NCBI GenBank assembly: GCA_017437065.1
Contig: JAFSBX010000039.1
Span: 1 to 64,000, forward strand
DNA: 64,000 nucleotides
Source: Lachnospiraceae bacterium
GTDB taxonomy: Bacteria > Bacillota > Clostridia > Lachnospirales > Lachnospiraceae
Direction of reading: 5' to 3'
The notes below the pieces were generated by a model. That model saw only the letters and a list, made by a program, of their open reading frames with translations, had not been told where the DNA came from and did not search any database. Each line of letters begins with the position of its first letter. Positions within the stretch are counted from its first letter, which is position 1. The position numbers and the translations under genes are program-made. Positions 7,874 to 16,764 of the stretch are shown here, piece after piece.

Positions 7874-8764
7874 CTACTGTCTTTTCTTCCATTCATCCAA
7901 AAGCTGAATGATAATATTCTCTATATCTTCACTGCTATAATCTTCAGCAAAATACTTGCTGATCTTATCCGCTTTCAGTGTAACCTTGCGTTCCTTTGGC
8001 TTTTCTTCTGTCAAAATCAGCCGCACCATAGCAAGCGTAAGCTCTCCGCTTTTGCCATATTCTTTTAGCTTGCCGGATTGTACGGTGCTGACATTACAGC
8101 CCTGTTCCTCTATAATGACCTCTACCCACTGCTGTGCTTCCTCTGACAGAAAGGATATGTCCACGCCCTGCGAAAAGCCTAATTTCCTGCTATCCACCAT
8201 TTCAAGAAGCTCATCGGACAGCCTTGAAAGCCAGATATAGCGCTGTACCTTTTTCGCATTCTCTCCGGCAGCTTCCCCAACTTCATCAAGGGTATTCTTG
8301 CCCGATTTCTTTCCCTGATGCTTCATGGCTTCATACTTCATCTTATAGGCTTTTGCCTTTTCACTCGGTAAAATGTCCTCTCTTTGAATATTAGAGTCCA
8401 CCATGATAATGGTTGCTTCATCATCGGAATAATTGCGGACAATAATCGGCATTTCCGTCTTCCCGGCTCTTTCTGAGCCATGCTTCCTGCGGTGTCCTGC
8501 AATCAGCTCATAGCCGCCGCCTGCTCTCGGTCTTGCAATTCCCGGAACAAGTACCCCGTAAAGTCTGATACTCTCCGTTGTTTCCTCCATCTTTTCATCG
8601 TCCAACACCTTAAATGGGTGGTCTTTGAACTCATGAAGGTCTGCTAACGGAGCAGTGATAATCTGCTCTGCCCCTATTTCCTGTGCACTGCTTCCACCGA
8701 ATAAATCATCAAAACTCTCCATTTTGATTTTAGATGCGCTTCCTGTCTTTGTATTACTGCTCAT
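7874..8764 (-). CDS. parB: ParB-family partition/nucleoid protein
   Basis: About 296 residues from MSSNTKTGSAS at 8764, which has GGAGG 9 bases upstream inside the end of parA. The N-terminal ParB/Srx-like domain carries PFKVLDDEKMEETTESIRLYGVLVPG and the arginine-rich nucleotide-binding box AGHRRKHGSER at about residue 90. An HTH region follows (LDEVGEAAGENAKKVQRYIWLSRL). It binds a centromere and works with ParA to segregate the element. It forms an overlapping pair with the ParA gene (8754-8764). Confidence 0.9.
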   Translation of the reverse strand: MSSNTKTGSASKIKMESFDDLFGGSSAQEIGAEQIITAPLADLHEFKDHPFKVLDDEKMEETTESIRLYGVLVPGIARPRAGGGYELIAGHRRKHGSERAGKTEMPIIVRNYSDDEATIIMVDSNIQREDILPSEKAKAYKMKYEAMKHQGKKSGKNTLDEVGEAAGENAKKVQRYIWLSRLSDELLEMVDSRKLGFSQGVDISFLSEEAQQWVEVIIEEQGCNVSTVQSGKLKEYGKSGELTLAMVRLILTEEKPKERKVTLKADKISKYFAEDYSSEDIENIIIQLLDEWKKRQ

Positions 8765-9539
8765 TTGCAAGCACCTCCTCTGTCAAAGAATTGTAGGCAG
8801 ATGCCACCTTTCCCTTTGGATCATGCTTATAAATGCTGACTCCTTCCGCAGAAATCTCCGCCGCCCTTACCGAAATCGGGATAATATTGGTAAATATCTT
8901 TACCCGGCTCCCATAGGCTTCCTTCAGCATGGCGCTGATGTCCCTTGCATAATTCGTCCTGCTGTCAACCATCGTCAATAAAATGCCCTCTATCTCCAGT
9001 TTTTGGTTAATCTGACGCTTTACCTTGCCAATAGTCTTGATAAGTTGCTGTAAACCTTTAACGGGCAGATACGCCGCCTGCACAGGTATCAGAATACTGT
9101 CGGCACAGGCAAAGGCATTTATGGTAATCATTCCAAGTGAAGGCATACAGTCAATTAAGATGTAATCGTAATAATCCTGCACCATGCTTATGTACTCCTG
9201 CATGATACGCTCCCGGCTCATGACATTCACAAGGGAAACCTCCAGACCGGAAAGCTCAATATTTCCCGGCATAAGGTCTATTCCCTCCTCGTGATGTAAA
9301 ATGCCCTCCATAGGCTCCACTTCCTCGTCTTTAATCAGACTGCCCATGACAGATGCCAATGTGAACTCGATTGCGTCCGGCTCTGTGTACCCCAAACTTG
9401 CAGTAAGACTGCCCTGTGCATCGGCATCAATCAAAAGTACCTTTTTCCCCTGTTTTGCCAGTCCTATTCCTAAGTTGCTTGTTGTGGTGGTCTTTCCGAC
9501 TCCACCTTTCTGATTTGCGATTGCTATAACTCTACACAT
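8754..9539 (-). CDS. parA: ParA-family partition ATPase
   Basis: A 261-residue protein starting MCRVIAIANQKGGVGKTTTT, with the deviant Walker A (KGGVGKTTT, residues 10-18), the LLIDADAQGS switch, and DYILIDCMPSLGM as the Walker B region. This is the soj/ParA type that forms ATP-dependent gradients on the nucleoid and partitions the excised or replicating element together with ParB. Length is normal. The gene order parA-parB-repA on one strand supports a plasmid-like maintenance module within the ICE. Confidence 0.93.
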   Translation of the reverse strand: MCRVIAIANQKGGVGKTTTTSNLGIGLAKQGKKVLLIDADAQGSLTASLGYTEPDAIEFTLASVMGSLIKDEEVEPMEGILHHEEGIDLMPGNIELSGLEVSLVNVMSRERIMQEYISMVQDYYDYILIDCMPSLGMITINAFACADSILIPVQAAYLPVKGLQQLIKTIGKVKRQINQKLEIEGILLTMVDSRTNYARDISAMLKEAYGSRVKIFTNIIPISVRAAEISAEGVSIYKHDPKGKVASAYNSLTEEVLANEQ

Positions 9540-9558
9540 GATAAATTCTCCTCGCTTT

Positions 9559-9738
9559 CTACTGATTTTCTTTTACGTTGCTTTTTCTGACTTCCACATA
9601 AGCCCTGTGGAATTTCTTTGTTCCTTTATTCGGGTATAAATCTGAAAACTCTGTTACTTCAATCTTGGGATTTCTCTGCAAAATCTTCCCAAACCATTTA
9701 ATATCATTCTTTGTTCCCATCAATCGAACTTTTAACAT
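9559..9738 (-). CDS. Small DUF3970-like ICE protein
   Basis: 59 residues from MLKVRLMGTKNDIKWF at 9738, which has GGAGGAG 8 bases upstream. The start overlaps the stop of the upstream gene as ATGA, so the two are coupled. The sequence fits the short DUF3970 family (VRLMGTK-D---F start, single alpha/beta fold). The function is not known in the literature I can recall. It is found next to parA in this ICE type. Confidence 0.7.
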   Translation of the reverse strand: MLKVRLMGTKNDIKWFGKILQRNPKIEVTEFSDLYPNKGTKKFHRAYVEVRKSNVKENQ

Positions 9739-10196
9739 CAATCTGCTCCTCCAAACAGGGCATACAGTTTCCGGTTATAGGTTGCATATTCCGGATACCG
9801 GATTTGTATCGCCTGCCAAAAATACGGTGCGTAGGCACAGCAAAATAATTCTTCCACCGTATACTGCCTACACTCATTGATCTGCTCCTCTGCGTCCTTG
9901 TAATCGTCAACGCTTGGTGTACTGTTGCAGTACAGATTAAACGCCATTCTGACTACTTTCACGCTTCCGCTGGTCTGCCAGCCTTCCTGTAAACATTCTG
10001 TCTTTACACAGCCTGTCTTAAAATCATAAATGCGGTTCGCATTTCTTCTGGTATCATCACTAATGCCAAGGCAATAGCAAAGTGCCTTGTGGTACACATC
10101 TTGATACCTTACCTCTTTCAATTTTTCATAGTAGAATTTCTCATGTGCTTCGCTAATAAAAATAATGCTCTCTGCGCCTAACGCTGTATTGTTCAT
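9738..10196 (-). CDS. DUF6075 family protein
   Basis: A 152-residue protein beginning MNNTALGAESIIFISEAHEKFYYEKL. The family is regularly the first gene of the repA/par module of Lachnospiraceae ICEs. It contains several Cys (CYCLGI, CCAYAPYFW), is soluble, and has no catalytic motif I recognise. It has GGAGG seven bases before the ATG. Its leader contains a stem-loop and a 12-codon reading frame, so expression may be attenuated. Function unknown. Confidence 0.75.
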   Translation of the reverse strand: MNNTALGAESIIFISEAHEKFYYEKLKEVRYQDVYHKALCYCLGISDDTRRNANRIYDFKTGCVKTECLQEGWQTSGSVKVVRMAFNLYCNSTPSVDDYKDAEEQINECRQYTVEELFCCAYAPYFWQAIQIRYPEYATYNRKLYALFGGAD

Positions 10197-10211
10197 GTTC
10201 TGAACCTCCTT

Positions 10212-10264
10212 TTTTTTAAATAAAAAGGACTCTACTAATTGTTTTTCACAACTAATAAAGTCCT
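10212..10264 (-). promoter_or_regulatory. Terminator-like leader of the ICE maintenance operon
   Basis: On the minus strand AGGACT and AGTCCT pair over about 35 bases, with an inner TTGT/ACAA helix, and the second arm is followed by TTTTTATTT. This is an intrinsic terminator just upstream of the DUF6075 start. The ascending arm lies inside a 12-codon frame (MKLRTLLVVKNN, stop). This arrangement suggests leader-peptide attenuation, as known for Tn916-type elements. The reading frame has only a weak ribosome site, so the regulatory reading is an inference. Confidence 0.45.
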
Positions 10265-10484
10265 AAGTTTCATATTCATTTCTAAATTCGTGCTAGGGAT
10301 TTCTTACTAATTTTTGTTCTTAGTAAATTCTTAGTAAATTGCTCCCTCAGAGTCCAAAACATACTATAAATTCAAGGTTTTCAGCGTTTTCGGAAAATAC
10401 TGCCGTGGCAAACCATGAGCACTTTTATTTTTCTTTGCATATCTTAGTATATCCTCGTTTTTCCTTATATTTCCTAGGTTTCTT
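10265..10484. other. Gene-free ICE end region with short repeats
   Basis: AT-rich and without coding potential. It contains two tandem CTTAGTAAATT units (about 10318-10342), further TACTAAGA-like words, and a 20-base sequence at 10463-10482 that recurs at 51098-51117. Tandem short words beside a maintenance operon are what recombinase arm-sites at an ICE end would look like (inference). Confidence 0.4.
10463..10482 (+). repeat. 20-bp direct repeat, left copy
   Basis: CCTTATATTTCCTAGGTTTC, identical over 20 bases and in the same orientation to 51098-51117. The flanks differ. It has an AvrII-type CCTAGG centre, and a near-inverted GAAACCTTA lies 20 bases to the right. Confidence 0.7.
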
Positions 10485-10985
10485 CTATTTTACCTTAGAA
10501 ACCTTAACTTGGTATAGTATAGCATGCAATCCCATTCCTTTGCAAAAGTCTTTGTATGAATCCTGAAATTCCTTACTCCCTGTTTTTATTTGATACTCAT
10601 AAAAATCAGTCGGGTTGTCAGTTGAATTTATTGCACGAGTATGCAAGTCAACAATATGAGTACATCCTACTGCGCTTACCAGCACTACTTCTCTATCATC
10701 GTCACGTTCCAGTTGTTTTTTCCAGTTATTCAGTATATTACGTGCTTTTAAATCAGCAATCGTCCAATACTCTTTACTTGCATTTCGAACTTTACATTGT
10801 TGATGTTCCTTTTTTCCTTCAAAATCAGTAATCAAAATATCAGTTCCAACTTCATCATCTCCAAGAGCTTCTATAACAACACTATAATTAACTTCTCTAA
10901 ACACTTTAAGCATTTCATAGATAATACAACTAATTTCGTAGCTATTACCCATTTTATCTGCTCTTCCGCCCGTCTCTAATGGCAT
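10485..10985 (-). pseudogene. N-terminal remnant of a Cap4/Avs-type nuclease-NTPase defence protein
   Basis: 166 residues starting MPLETGGRADKMGNSYEISC, with GTDILITDFEGKKEHQQCKVRN forming a D...Q-x-K restriction-nuclease core. Long NTPase defence proteins of the Avs/STAND type commonly begin with this domain and run beyond 1000 residues. Here the frame ends after about 150 family-like residues with an unrelated tail (LHAILYQVKVSKVK). The NTPase part is missing, so the gene is most likely truncated where the ICE end meets it, near 10530. A good GGAGGTACTAAT ribosome site remains. An isolated small nuclease is the alternative. Confidence 0.6.
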
Positions 10986-11004
10986 ATTAGTACCTCCTTA
11001 CAAA

Positions 11005-11031
11005 AGAACCAGTGACAATTCCACTGGTTCT
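11005..11031 (-). terminator. Intrinsic terminator after the helicase-NUDIX operon
   Basis: AGAACCAGTG at 11005-11014 pairs with CACTGGTTCT at 11022-11031. On the minus strand the last arm continues into TTCTTTTG. It lies 75 bases past the NUDIX stop. Confidence 0.75.
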
Positions 11032-11106
11032 CATCTTTTGCCTTGCCATAACATATTGAACTTCCTGACATCCCAGTGCCAAACACCCCCATAACCTCAA
11101 TACTAA

Positions 11107-11508
11107 TTATACATCTGCTCGTATCTTATCAATCAAGGTAATATCCGCTGGCAACCACTCCACAGAACCCAACTCGTCCTTCGTCAACCACTTAGCTGCT
11201 TCATGTTCTGTAAGCACTAAATCACCGTATACAATCTCCGCCCAAAAACAATCCATAGACAAATGGAATGTCGGATAATCATACTCTATCGTATCAATCA
11301 ATTCTCCAACTGAAATTTCTGTTTCGAGTTCTTCCTTTATCTCTCGCACGAGGGCTTCCTGCGGTGTTTCACCTTCCTCAATCTTTCCGCCCGGAAATTC
11401 CCATCCACCTTTAAAGTCACCATAACCTCTTTGTGTTGCAAAAATAATTGGTTCTCCGTTCTCATTTACAGCTTTGATAATCGCTGCTACTACTCGTATT
11501 GTTTTCAT
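11107..11508 (-). CDS. NUDIX hydrolase, MutT/8-oxo-dGTPase-like
   Basis: A 133-residue pyrophosphohydrolase. The Nudix box GGKIEEGETPQEALVREIKEELE spans about residues 40-62 and keeps the G-x5-E-x7-RE-x2-EE pattern. The FPGG and E-FPGGKIE context and the short length match the (d)NTP pyrophosphohydrolase/MutT group. The gene follows the PLD-DEAD-DUF3427 helicase by 64 bases on the same strand and ends at a terminator. Such a helicase-NUDIX pairing is seen in genomic islands. Whether it cleans oxidised nucleotides or serves the helicase system is not shown. Confidence 0.88.
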   Translation of the reverse strand: MKTIRVVAAIIKAVNENGEPIIFATQRGYGDFKGGWEFPGGKIEEGETPQEALVREIKEELETEISVGELIDTIEYDYPTFHLSMDCFWAEIVYGDLVLTEHEAAKWLTKDELGSVEWLPADITLIDKIRADV

Positions 11509-11572
11509 GTAAGCCTCCTTGTTTTGCGGAGCAAAATGCCCGCCCGCTTATGTGGGCAGAGGCTTTTGTCTC

Positions 11573-13778
11573 CTATTCATTTACAATATATTCGTATAAA
11601 TCTTCACGTACCGGAACATCCAACAACCATTCAATTTCAACAGCAGTCTTGTCCGTATTCGGCATAACAAATTCTCTTACTTTTCCACTTGCTTGCATAT
11701 GTCCTAAATAATAAAATTCTTTAGAAATCTTATCATCCTTATTCTTACGAACAAATAAATGGACCTGTATTCCTCGCTCGGTGGCATGTAAAAAGTTCTG
11801 CACATCCTCAGATGCAACACTTCTTCCTGATTTCGATATAGCAATCAGGCTACTACTGCTTGTAAAGTGGTCTTCATATTTAGTCGTATCACTAATGTCC
11901 TCTGACTTATCATAGTTGATAAATACCGGGAAAGTCTTAGTCTTTTTATCATACTTATATCCGCCAATATTTAACGGTACTTCATTTGTTTCCCAGTTAA
12001 GCAATCGACATACATCCTCATATGTATATTTCTGATATAATACAAAATCTGTTCCCTTGTATGTATCGGAAAAATCGCGTTCATATCGACTAATACCAAA
12101 TTCAATAAGTTCTTTCAAAATCTCATAGAAGTCCCTATTAGCAAGCATTTTCTCAAATGATTTTGAAACATGATAATCTATTCCATCATCTTTTTCAATG
12201 AAAATACACTCTGCATATGTATTCTTACTTGCACCTGCTGGAAACTCATTTGTCATTATGTTAATAATATTATCCCTCTGTTCATCACTCATTTGAATGC
12301 CATAATCTACTCTAAGTTCTTCCTGCAATCCAGCAAATATCATTAGTCTATGTGTATAAGCAAGCATTCTGTTCAGAAGACGCAGTTCTTGAATTCGTTT
12401 ACCACTAGCAAGCTTTTTAGATACAAATTCAATTACTTTTTCCTCTTCTGACGCTAGTCTAATTTTATATTCCTTTTCATATTTCACTAAGAATTTATAA
12501 TAACTTCCTAAGCTATTGTTATCAAAAATTCGAAGAACATCCATCTCACCATAATCGTCAAAATCTCTTAATCTTGGGATTCTGCCGAGTTTATTTTTGA
12601 GATTGGTATAGTTCTCTTTGATGAGCTTAATGTCACTAAAGTTAGCATTATCAATAGCTGCAAAAATACGTTTTCTACTAATCTCATCAAAATGAATCGT
12701 ACTTGCACCCGGAATTACTCGACCACCTTCCATCAAGTATCTTCTAATATTGTCCTTGTTATAACTGCGGTCTCCTGAAAGCGCAATCGGAATCATAAAA
12801 TTGTTCTTGTAATTACCAATAAAATCAAGGATAACTACATATTCCTTTTCTGATGCTTTTCTAAGTCCACGTCCCAACTGCTGAATAAATACAATCGGTG
12901 ATTGTGTTGGACGAAGCATAATAACTTGATTCACTTCTACAATATCAGTACCTTCTGAAAATATATCCACAGTAATAATGTAATCCAAATAGTCATCATC
13001 CTCTGACTGCATATCCATTGTCAGACGTTCAATCGCTTCCGCCCTTGTTTCTTCCGAATCAGCACCACTTAAAGCAATTGTCCTTAATCCCTGCTCATTA
13101 AACTTTTTAGACAATTCTCTAGCTTCATCTATTCTGCTACAGAAAATTAATCCTTTCACTCTATCACCAGAATATCCAAAGTAAGCCGCCTGCTCCATAA
13201 CATACTTCACGCGTTCATTGCTTGTTAAATATCTAAAATTCTCGAGCTGTTCTTCTTTAGAATTTCCCTCATCCGAAATCATCGCCAAATCAGTAATTCC
13301 GAAATAGTGGAATGGACACAACAAATCTTCGTCCATCGCTTGCTGTAAACGAATCTCATAAGCAATATTGTGGTCGAAGATTTCATAAATATTGCGTCCT
13401 TCTATATTGTCATCACGCTTGTCCGGCGTCGCAGTCATTCCCAGCGTAAATTCCGGCGTGAAATAATCCATTACTCTTTTATAGCTTCCAGCACTAGTAT
13501 GATGTGCCTCGTCATAGATACAGGCATCAAAATAATCCCTTGGAAATCTCTCCAAGTTCTCTTGTTTACTTAATGTTTGAACTGTTGCAAACACAAAATC
13601 CGCTTCATAATCATGCTTAATTCCGGACACTAAACCGGTCTTGATTCTACTACCAAATACTCTCTCAAAAGAAACCTTCGCCTGTTTCGCAATTTGGTTT
13701 CTATGCACCAAAAACAGAACTCGTTTGAATCCCAGTTCTCTCATCGCAAAAGCGGATGCATAAGTTTTTCCTGTACCC
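11573..13778 (-). pseudogene. C-terminal part of PLD-DEAD helicase-DUF3427 protein, split by the IME
   Basis: About 735 codons of a superfamily 2 helicase: Walker A remainder AGTGKTYASAFAMREL at its very start, YDEAHHTSAGSY (DEAH box), GMTATPDKRD (motif III), QQLGRGLRK (motif VI), then a DUF3427-type C-terminal region. Family members have a PLD-nuclease domain and ...SATGTGKT before this point. Those codons are found in order at 51151-51637 on the other side of a 37-kb insertion. A TTG in the element junction could start translation at 13789, but without motif I residues and the PLD domain the protein would be incomplete. The original role was probably DNA-targeting defence or repair. Confidence 0.85.
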
Positions 13779-13779
13779 G
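13776..13779. other. IME attachment junction, left (CCCG core)
   Basis: Host helicase sequence ends at CTGTA-CCCG. Joining CTGTA-CCCG with TAGCAGAA from the right junction restores the in-frame codons S-A-T-G-T of the helicase P-loop. This short shared core fits the crossover of a large serine recombinase. Confidence 0.85.
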
Positions 13780-13892
13780 CTCGTGTCAAGGGTGTGAAAG
13801 GGATTTTTTGAAATTTTTTCTTCCAAAAAAGATATGGTATTTCTACAAGATAGGAAACGCTATTATATTGTCTGCAAGCGCTAACCTACAAT

Positions 13893-13931
13893 TGAAAACG
13901 GTGACAGGATATGACTCCTGCTTTTCAATCA
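13893..13931. other. Long inverted repeat near the left IME end
   Basis: ATTGAAAA (13893-13900) pairs with TTTTCAAT (13924-13931), and CAGGA (13907-13911) pairs with TCCTG (13918-13922) inside it. It lies 115 bases inside the element end, downstream of the HEPN gene. It may be a terminator or a recombinase-binding structure. Confidence 0.5.
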
Positions 13932-13951
13932 CCTTTAGGCTACACCGTTAC

Positions 13952-14638
13952 TTATATACATTCTTTCAAATATTTTTTTGCACTGTAATATGCGTTCATT
14001 CCGTCTAATATACCCTTAAGGAATATTATTGTTTCATCTTTTATTTCTTTTAAGTCACTCAAACTGTAATTACGTCCACATTCTTCAAACGATAATGTGC
14101 CATGAGCTAAATCATTTCTTTTATCTTTAACATCTTTTAGTACTATACCACCTCTACATTCTTGTGATAAATTATATGTTATTCCATGTTCGTGGCATAT
14201 AATCCTAATCTTATCCGCATCTAAATTGCCACTAATGTCTGTTGCCTTTCTATTTAATTCTAATGTTTTTCCTTCTAAAATAGCATTTATAATATCAGCA
14301 GCTTTATCTCTGTATGAGTTGAAATGAGCATTTCTATCATACACTTCATTAAACTTGAACTCAAACCATATCTTTTTTATTTCTTCACGAACATCATTAT
14401 ACGAATATCCCTCTGATTTTAATTGATCATATATTCGTAAAATTCCTCCCATTATAGTAGATTCAACAAGGTTATATATCATTAATATCAAATTAGACTT
14501 TAACATTTTTAAAAAGTCGTCTTTTAGATATTCATGTTGTGCTCCTTCGTTTTTATGCTCATAAAGTTCACTAATTGCATTAAAATATAGTTCAATTTCC
14601 CCAACTCTTTCATCATACATTCCGTATATTACATTCAT
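13952..14638 (-). CDS. HEPN-domain putative RNase (MAE_28990/MAE_18760 family)
   Basis: A 228-residue mostly helical protein. The motif KRNDLAHG near residues 173-180 gives the R-x4-H signature (R174, H179) of HEPN ribonucleases. The overall pattern fits the MAE_28990/MAE_18760 HEPN family. HEPN proteins typically cut RNA when a defence system is triggered. It lies 3 bases after the DUF262 gene, which itself overlaps the cytosine methyltransferase gene, so the three form one operon. I infer an abortive effector controlled by the other two. RNase activity is not shown by sequence alone. Confidence 0.75.
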   Translation of the reverse strand: MNVIYGMYDERVGEIELYFNAISELYEHKNEGAQHEYLKDDFLKMLKSNLILMIYNLVESTIMGGILRIYDQLKSEGYSYNDVREEIKKIWFEFKFNEVYDRNAHFNSYRDKAADIINAILEGKTLELNRKATDISGNLDADKIRIICHEHGITYNLSQECRGGIVLKDVKDKRNDLAHGTLSFEECGRNYSLSDLKEIKDETIIFLKGILDGMNAYYSAKKYLKECI

Positions 14639-14641
14639 AAA

Positions 14642-15667
14642 TTACATCTCCTTAAGTAATTCATCCCTTACATACTCAATTCTACCACTCACCCTTTTAG
14701 GTGAATTACTTGCATGAGTTGTTGTATGAATCAAGAATTCTTCACTATCAATCCATTCCATCGAAGAGGGATCAAGCTCTGGTTTTTCTCTTAACGCTAA
14801 AGCTACACCTACGGATATTGCTTCAAATCGAACTCTAGGCGTTGACTTTGCATTTTTTGTCTTTCTAAATCCAAAAGGAAAATATTTGTCTACAAAATTT
14901 AACATTCTAACAAATTCTTCTTCATATTCCTTTTCATCAAAAGTATCTTGATTTTTCTCAACAAATTCATCTAAAAATTCATCCACTCTATGTGTGAAAT
15001 TTTGATAGTTATTTAAAAAAGCAAAGAATCTTAACACCAACTCTAAATCTTCGTAACGTTTCTTGGAATTCTCGCTAACAGGACACACTTTAACAAAAAT
15101 CTCATTTTGAGAACATCTCTTCACAAAATCCATAAATCTGCCAGTGTAACTACCACGTCTAACTTCTATAGGTTTCGCTTTACGTCCAGTTGTATTTATT
15201 CTATTAAATATCTCTTTCCTAATTTCAACAGTTGTATCATCTGACAAAACGATAATTCTCATGGTAGTCTTATTAAATTTTCTCTTAAAATATTCAGGAA
15301 TGTCATTATACGAAAAACCTTCTAAAGTAGTTAACTTCTTCATAGATGATAATTTTAACTCATTACTCATAAACTCCTCTAATGTTTGGGTGCGCTGAGC
15401 TCCATCTATTATCTCACATCGTCCATCATCCGTATCCGAAAAAAACATAAACGGTATTGGTAATCCCAAAAATATAGATTCAATAAATCTAGTTTTATCA
15501 CTTTCTTCCCAAATGTATTGCCTTTGATACTCATCTGGAATATAGAACTCATTCTCACGATATTGTTGAACTAAAAAGTCTATTGCATAATCTCTTGTAT
15601 CAAAATTTATTTCGCTACGTTGTTCTTTAATCTGCGCCTCTGCTTCTAATCGTTTTTCTTCAGTCAT
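14642..15667 (-). CDS. DUF262 (ParB/Srx-like NTPase) defence protein
   Basis: A 341-residue protein with the DUF262 core: YIPDEYQRQYIWEESDKTRFIESIFLGLPIP at residues 42-72, then IIDGAQRTQTLEEF with the catalytic-type D-G-x-Q-R box (D88-R92). DUF262 is the N-terminal module of GmrSD-type modification-dependent systems and of Brex/Gao-type systems. Here it stands alone without a DUF1524 HNH domain, while a HEPN protein is encoded next to it and may supply the nuclease. Overlaps the methyltransferase stop by 8 bases, which implies tight coupling. Confidence 0.85.
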   Translation of the reverse strand: MTEEKRLEAEAQIKEQRSEINFDTRDYAIDFLVQQYRENEFYIPDEYQRQYIWEESDKTRFIESIFLGLPIPFMFFSDTDDGRCEIIDGAQRTQTLEEFMSNELKLSSMKKLTTLEGFSYNDIPEYFKRKFNKTTMRIIVLSDDTTVEIRKEIFNRINTTGRKAKPIEVRRGSYTGRFMDFVKRCSQNEIFVKVCPVSENSKKRYEDLELVLRFFAFLNNYQNFTHRVDEFLDEFVEKNQDTFDEKEYEEEFVRMLNFVDKYFPFGFRKTKNAKSTPRVRFEAISVGVALALREKPELDPSSMEWIDSEEFLIHTTTHASNSPKRVSGRIEYVRDELLKEM

Positions 15668-16727
15668 ACATTTCCTCCTTCACATATTTTTTCAAATGTT
15701 GAATAATAGTAATTCCTATTGCTTCACCTAACTTTACTGGAACAGCATTTCCTATATGTATTCCCAATTCCTTTTTGTTAATCTTTTCTCCTTTTTTATA
15801 AAAACGATATTTTGCTGGAAATGATTGTAGCATGGCACCCTCTCTAAAGCTCAATGCACGATTTTGGTCTGGATGTCCAAATCGTCCGTTACCATACCCA
15901 AAAAACTGTGTTGTAATTGTCGGCGAAGGCTCATCCCATTCCATTCTGCCATAAACTGCACCATAGCCCTTTCCCGTATCTTTTGTATGACAATCCAATT
16001 TCAAATCATCACTCCAATCTTTCCATGTTCCCCCTGGAACTGAAGCTTTTATACGTTTCATATTCAATTCGGACAGTTTACTACAACAATGTATCGGATC
16101 CTTTACATCCACTTCTCCGTCTTTAAGTTCAGCAAGTCTTCCAATAGTTTGTCTAACCGTCCTATATTTATTTGGTTTATATAATGGTGGGATTATACTT
16201 ATATCACCGTACATTGACGCTAATAAAACAAGTCTTTTTCTGCTTTGAGGCACACCATAATCCGGACAATAAACTACACTATAGGAAACTTTATATCCTA
16301 GTTTTTTCAATGCATTAACAAAATCCAAAAAAACACTTTCTTTCTCTAATTCTGGTACATTCTCCATTGATATAATAGAGGGTCTTACCTCTTCTACAAG
16401 CCTTCCAAATTCATACAGAAGTTTCCATTTATCATCAGTATGCCCTTCTTTCCTATATCTCTGCGTATACTTTGAAAAAGGTTGGCACGGTGCACATCCC
16501 ACTAAAATCTTAATATCATCAGCTTCAAAAAAGGAATTAATATCATCAGCATATACATCCGACACACTTTTCTCTATAAAAGTAGCTTTGTTATTATACT
16601 CATACGCGTATTTACATGTACCGTCCAAATCAATTCCTGCAAGAACGTTTATTCCTGCTTTCTTTAAGCCACAAGTTAAACCTCCGACACCACAAAACAA
16701 ATCCACTGCACTAATTGCCACTTTCAT
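15660..16727 (-). CDS. DNA (cytosine-5) methyltransferase
   Basis: About 355 residues. SAM motif I AVDLFCGVGGLTCG is at the N-terminus, and motif IV GCAPCQPFSKY carries the catalytic Cys near residue 81. MENVPEL (motif VI), QSRKRLVLL (motif VIII) and GNAVPVKLGEAI (motif X) follow. The start is ATG at 16727 or, with better ribosome-site spacing, GTG two codons later; the longer frame from 16763 lacks a site. First gene of the methyltransferase-DUF262-HEPN operon. No cognate classical restriction enzyme is adjacent, which hints that methylation marks self for the DUF262/HEPN pair (inference). Confidence 0.9.
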   Translation of the reverse strand: MKVAISAVDLFCGVGGLTCGLKKAGINVLAGIDLDGTCKYAYEYNNKATFIEKSVSDVYADDINSFFEADDIKILVGCAPCQPFSKYTQRYRKEGHTDDKWKLLYEFGRLVEEVRPSIISMENVPELEKESVFLDFVNALKKLGYKVSYSVVYCPDYGVPQSRKRLVLLASMYGDISIIPPLYKPNKYRTVRQTIGRLAELKDGEVDVKDPIHCCSKLSELNMKRIKASVPGGTWKDWSDDLKLDCHTKDTGKGYGAVYGRMEWDEPSPTITTQFFGYGNGRFGHPDQNRALSFREGAMLQSFPAKYRFYKKGEKINKKELGIHIGNAVPVKLGEAIGITIIQHLKKYVKEEMYD

Positions 16728-16764
16728 CACTTCCTTTTTTGCACAATATTTCAAGATAATCATA

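Noticed and set aside
1..10500. The ICE and the IME as one single element
   Set aside because: The IME has its own junctions inside a helicase gene that lies outside the ICE genes, and the two have separate maintenance modules (RepA/ParAB versus ParM/ParR-like).
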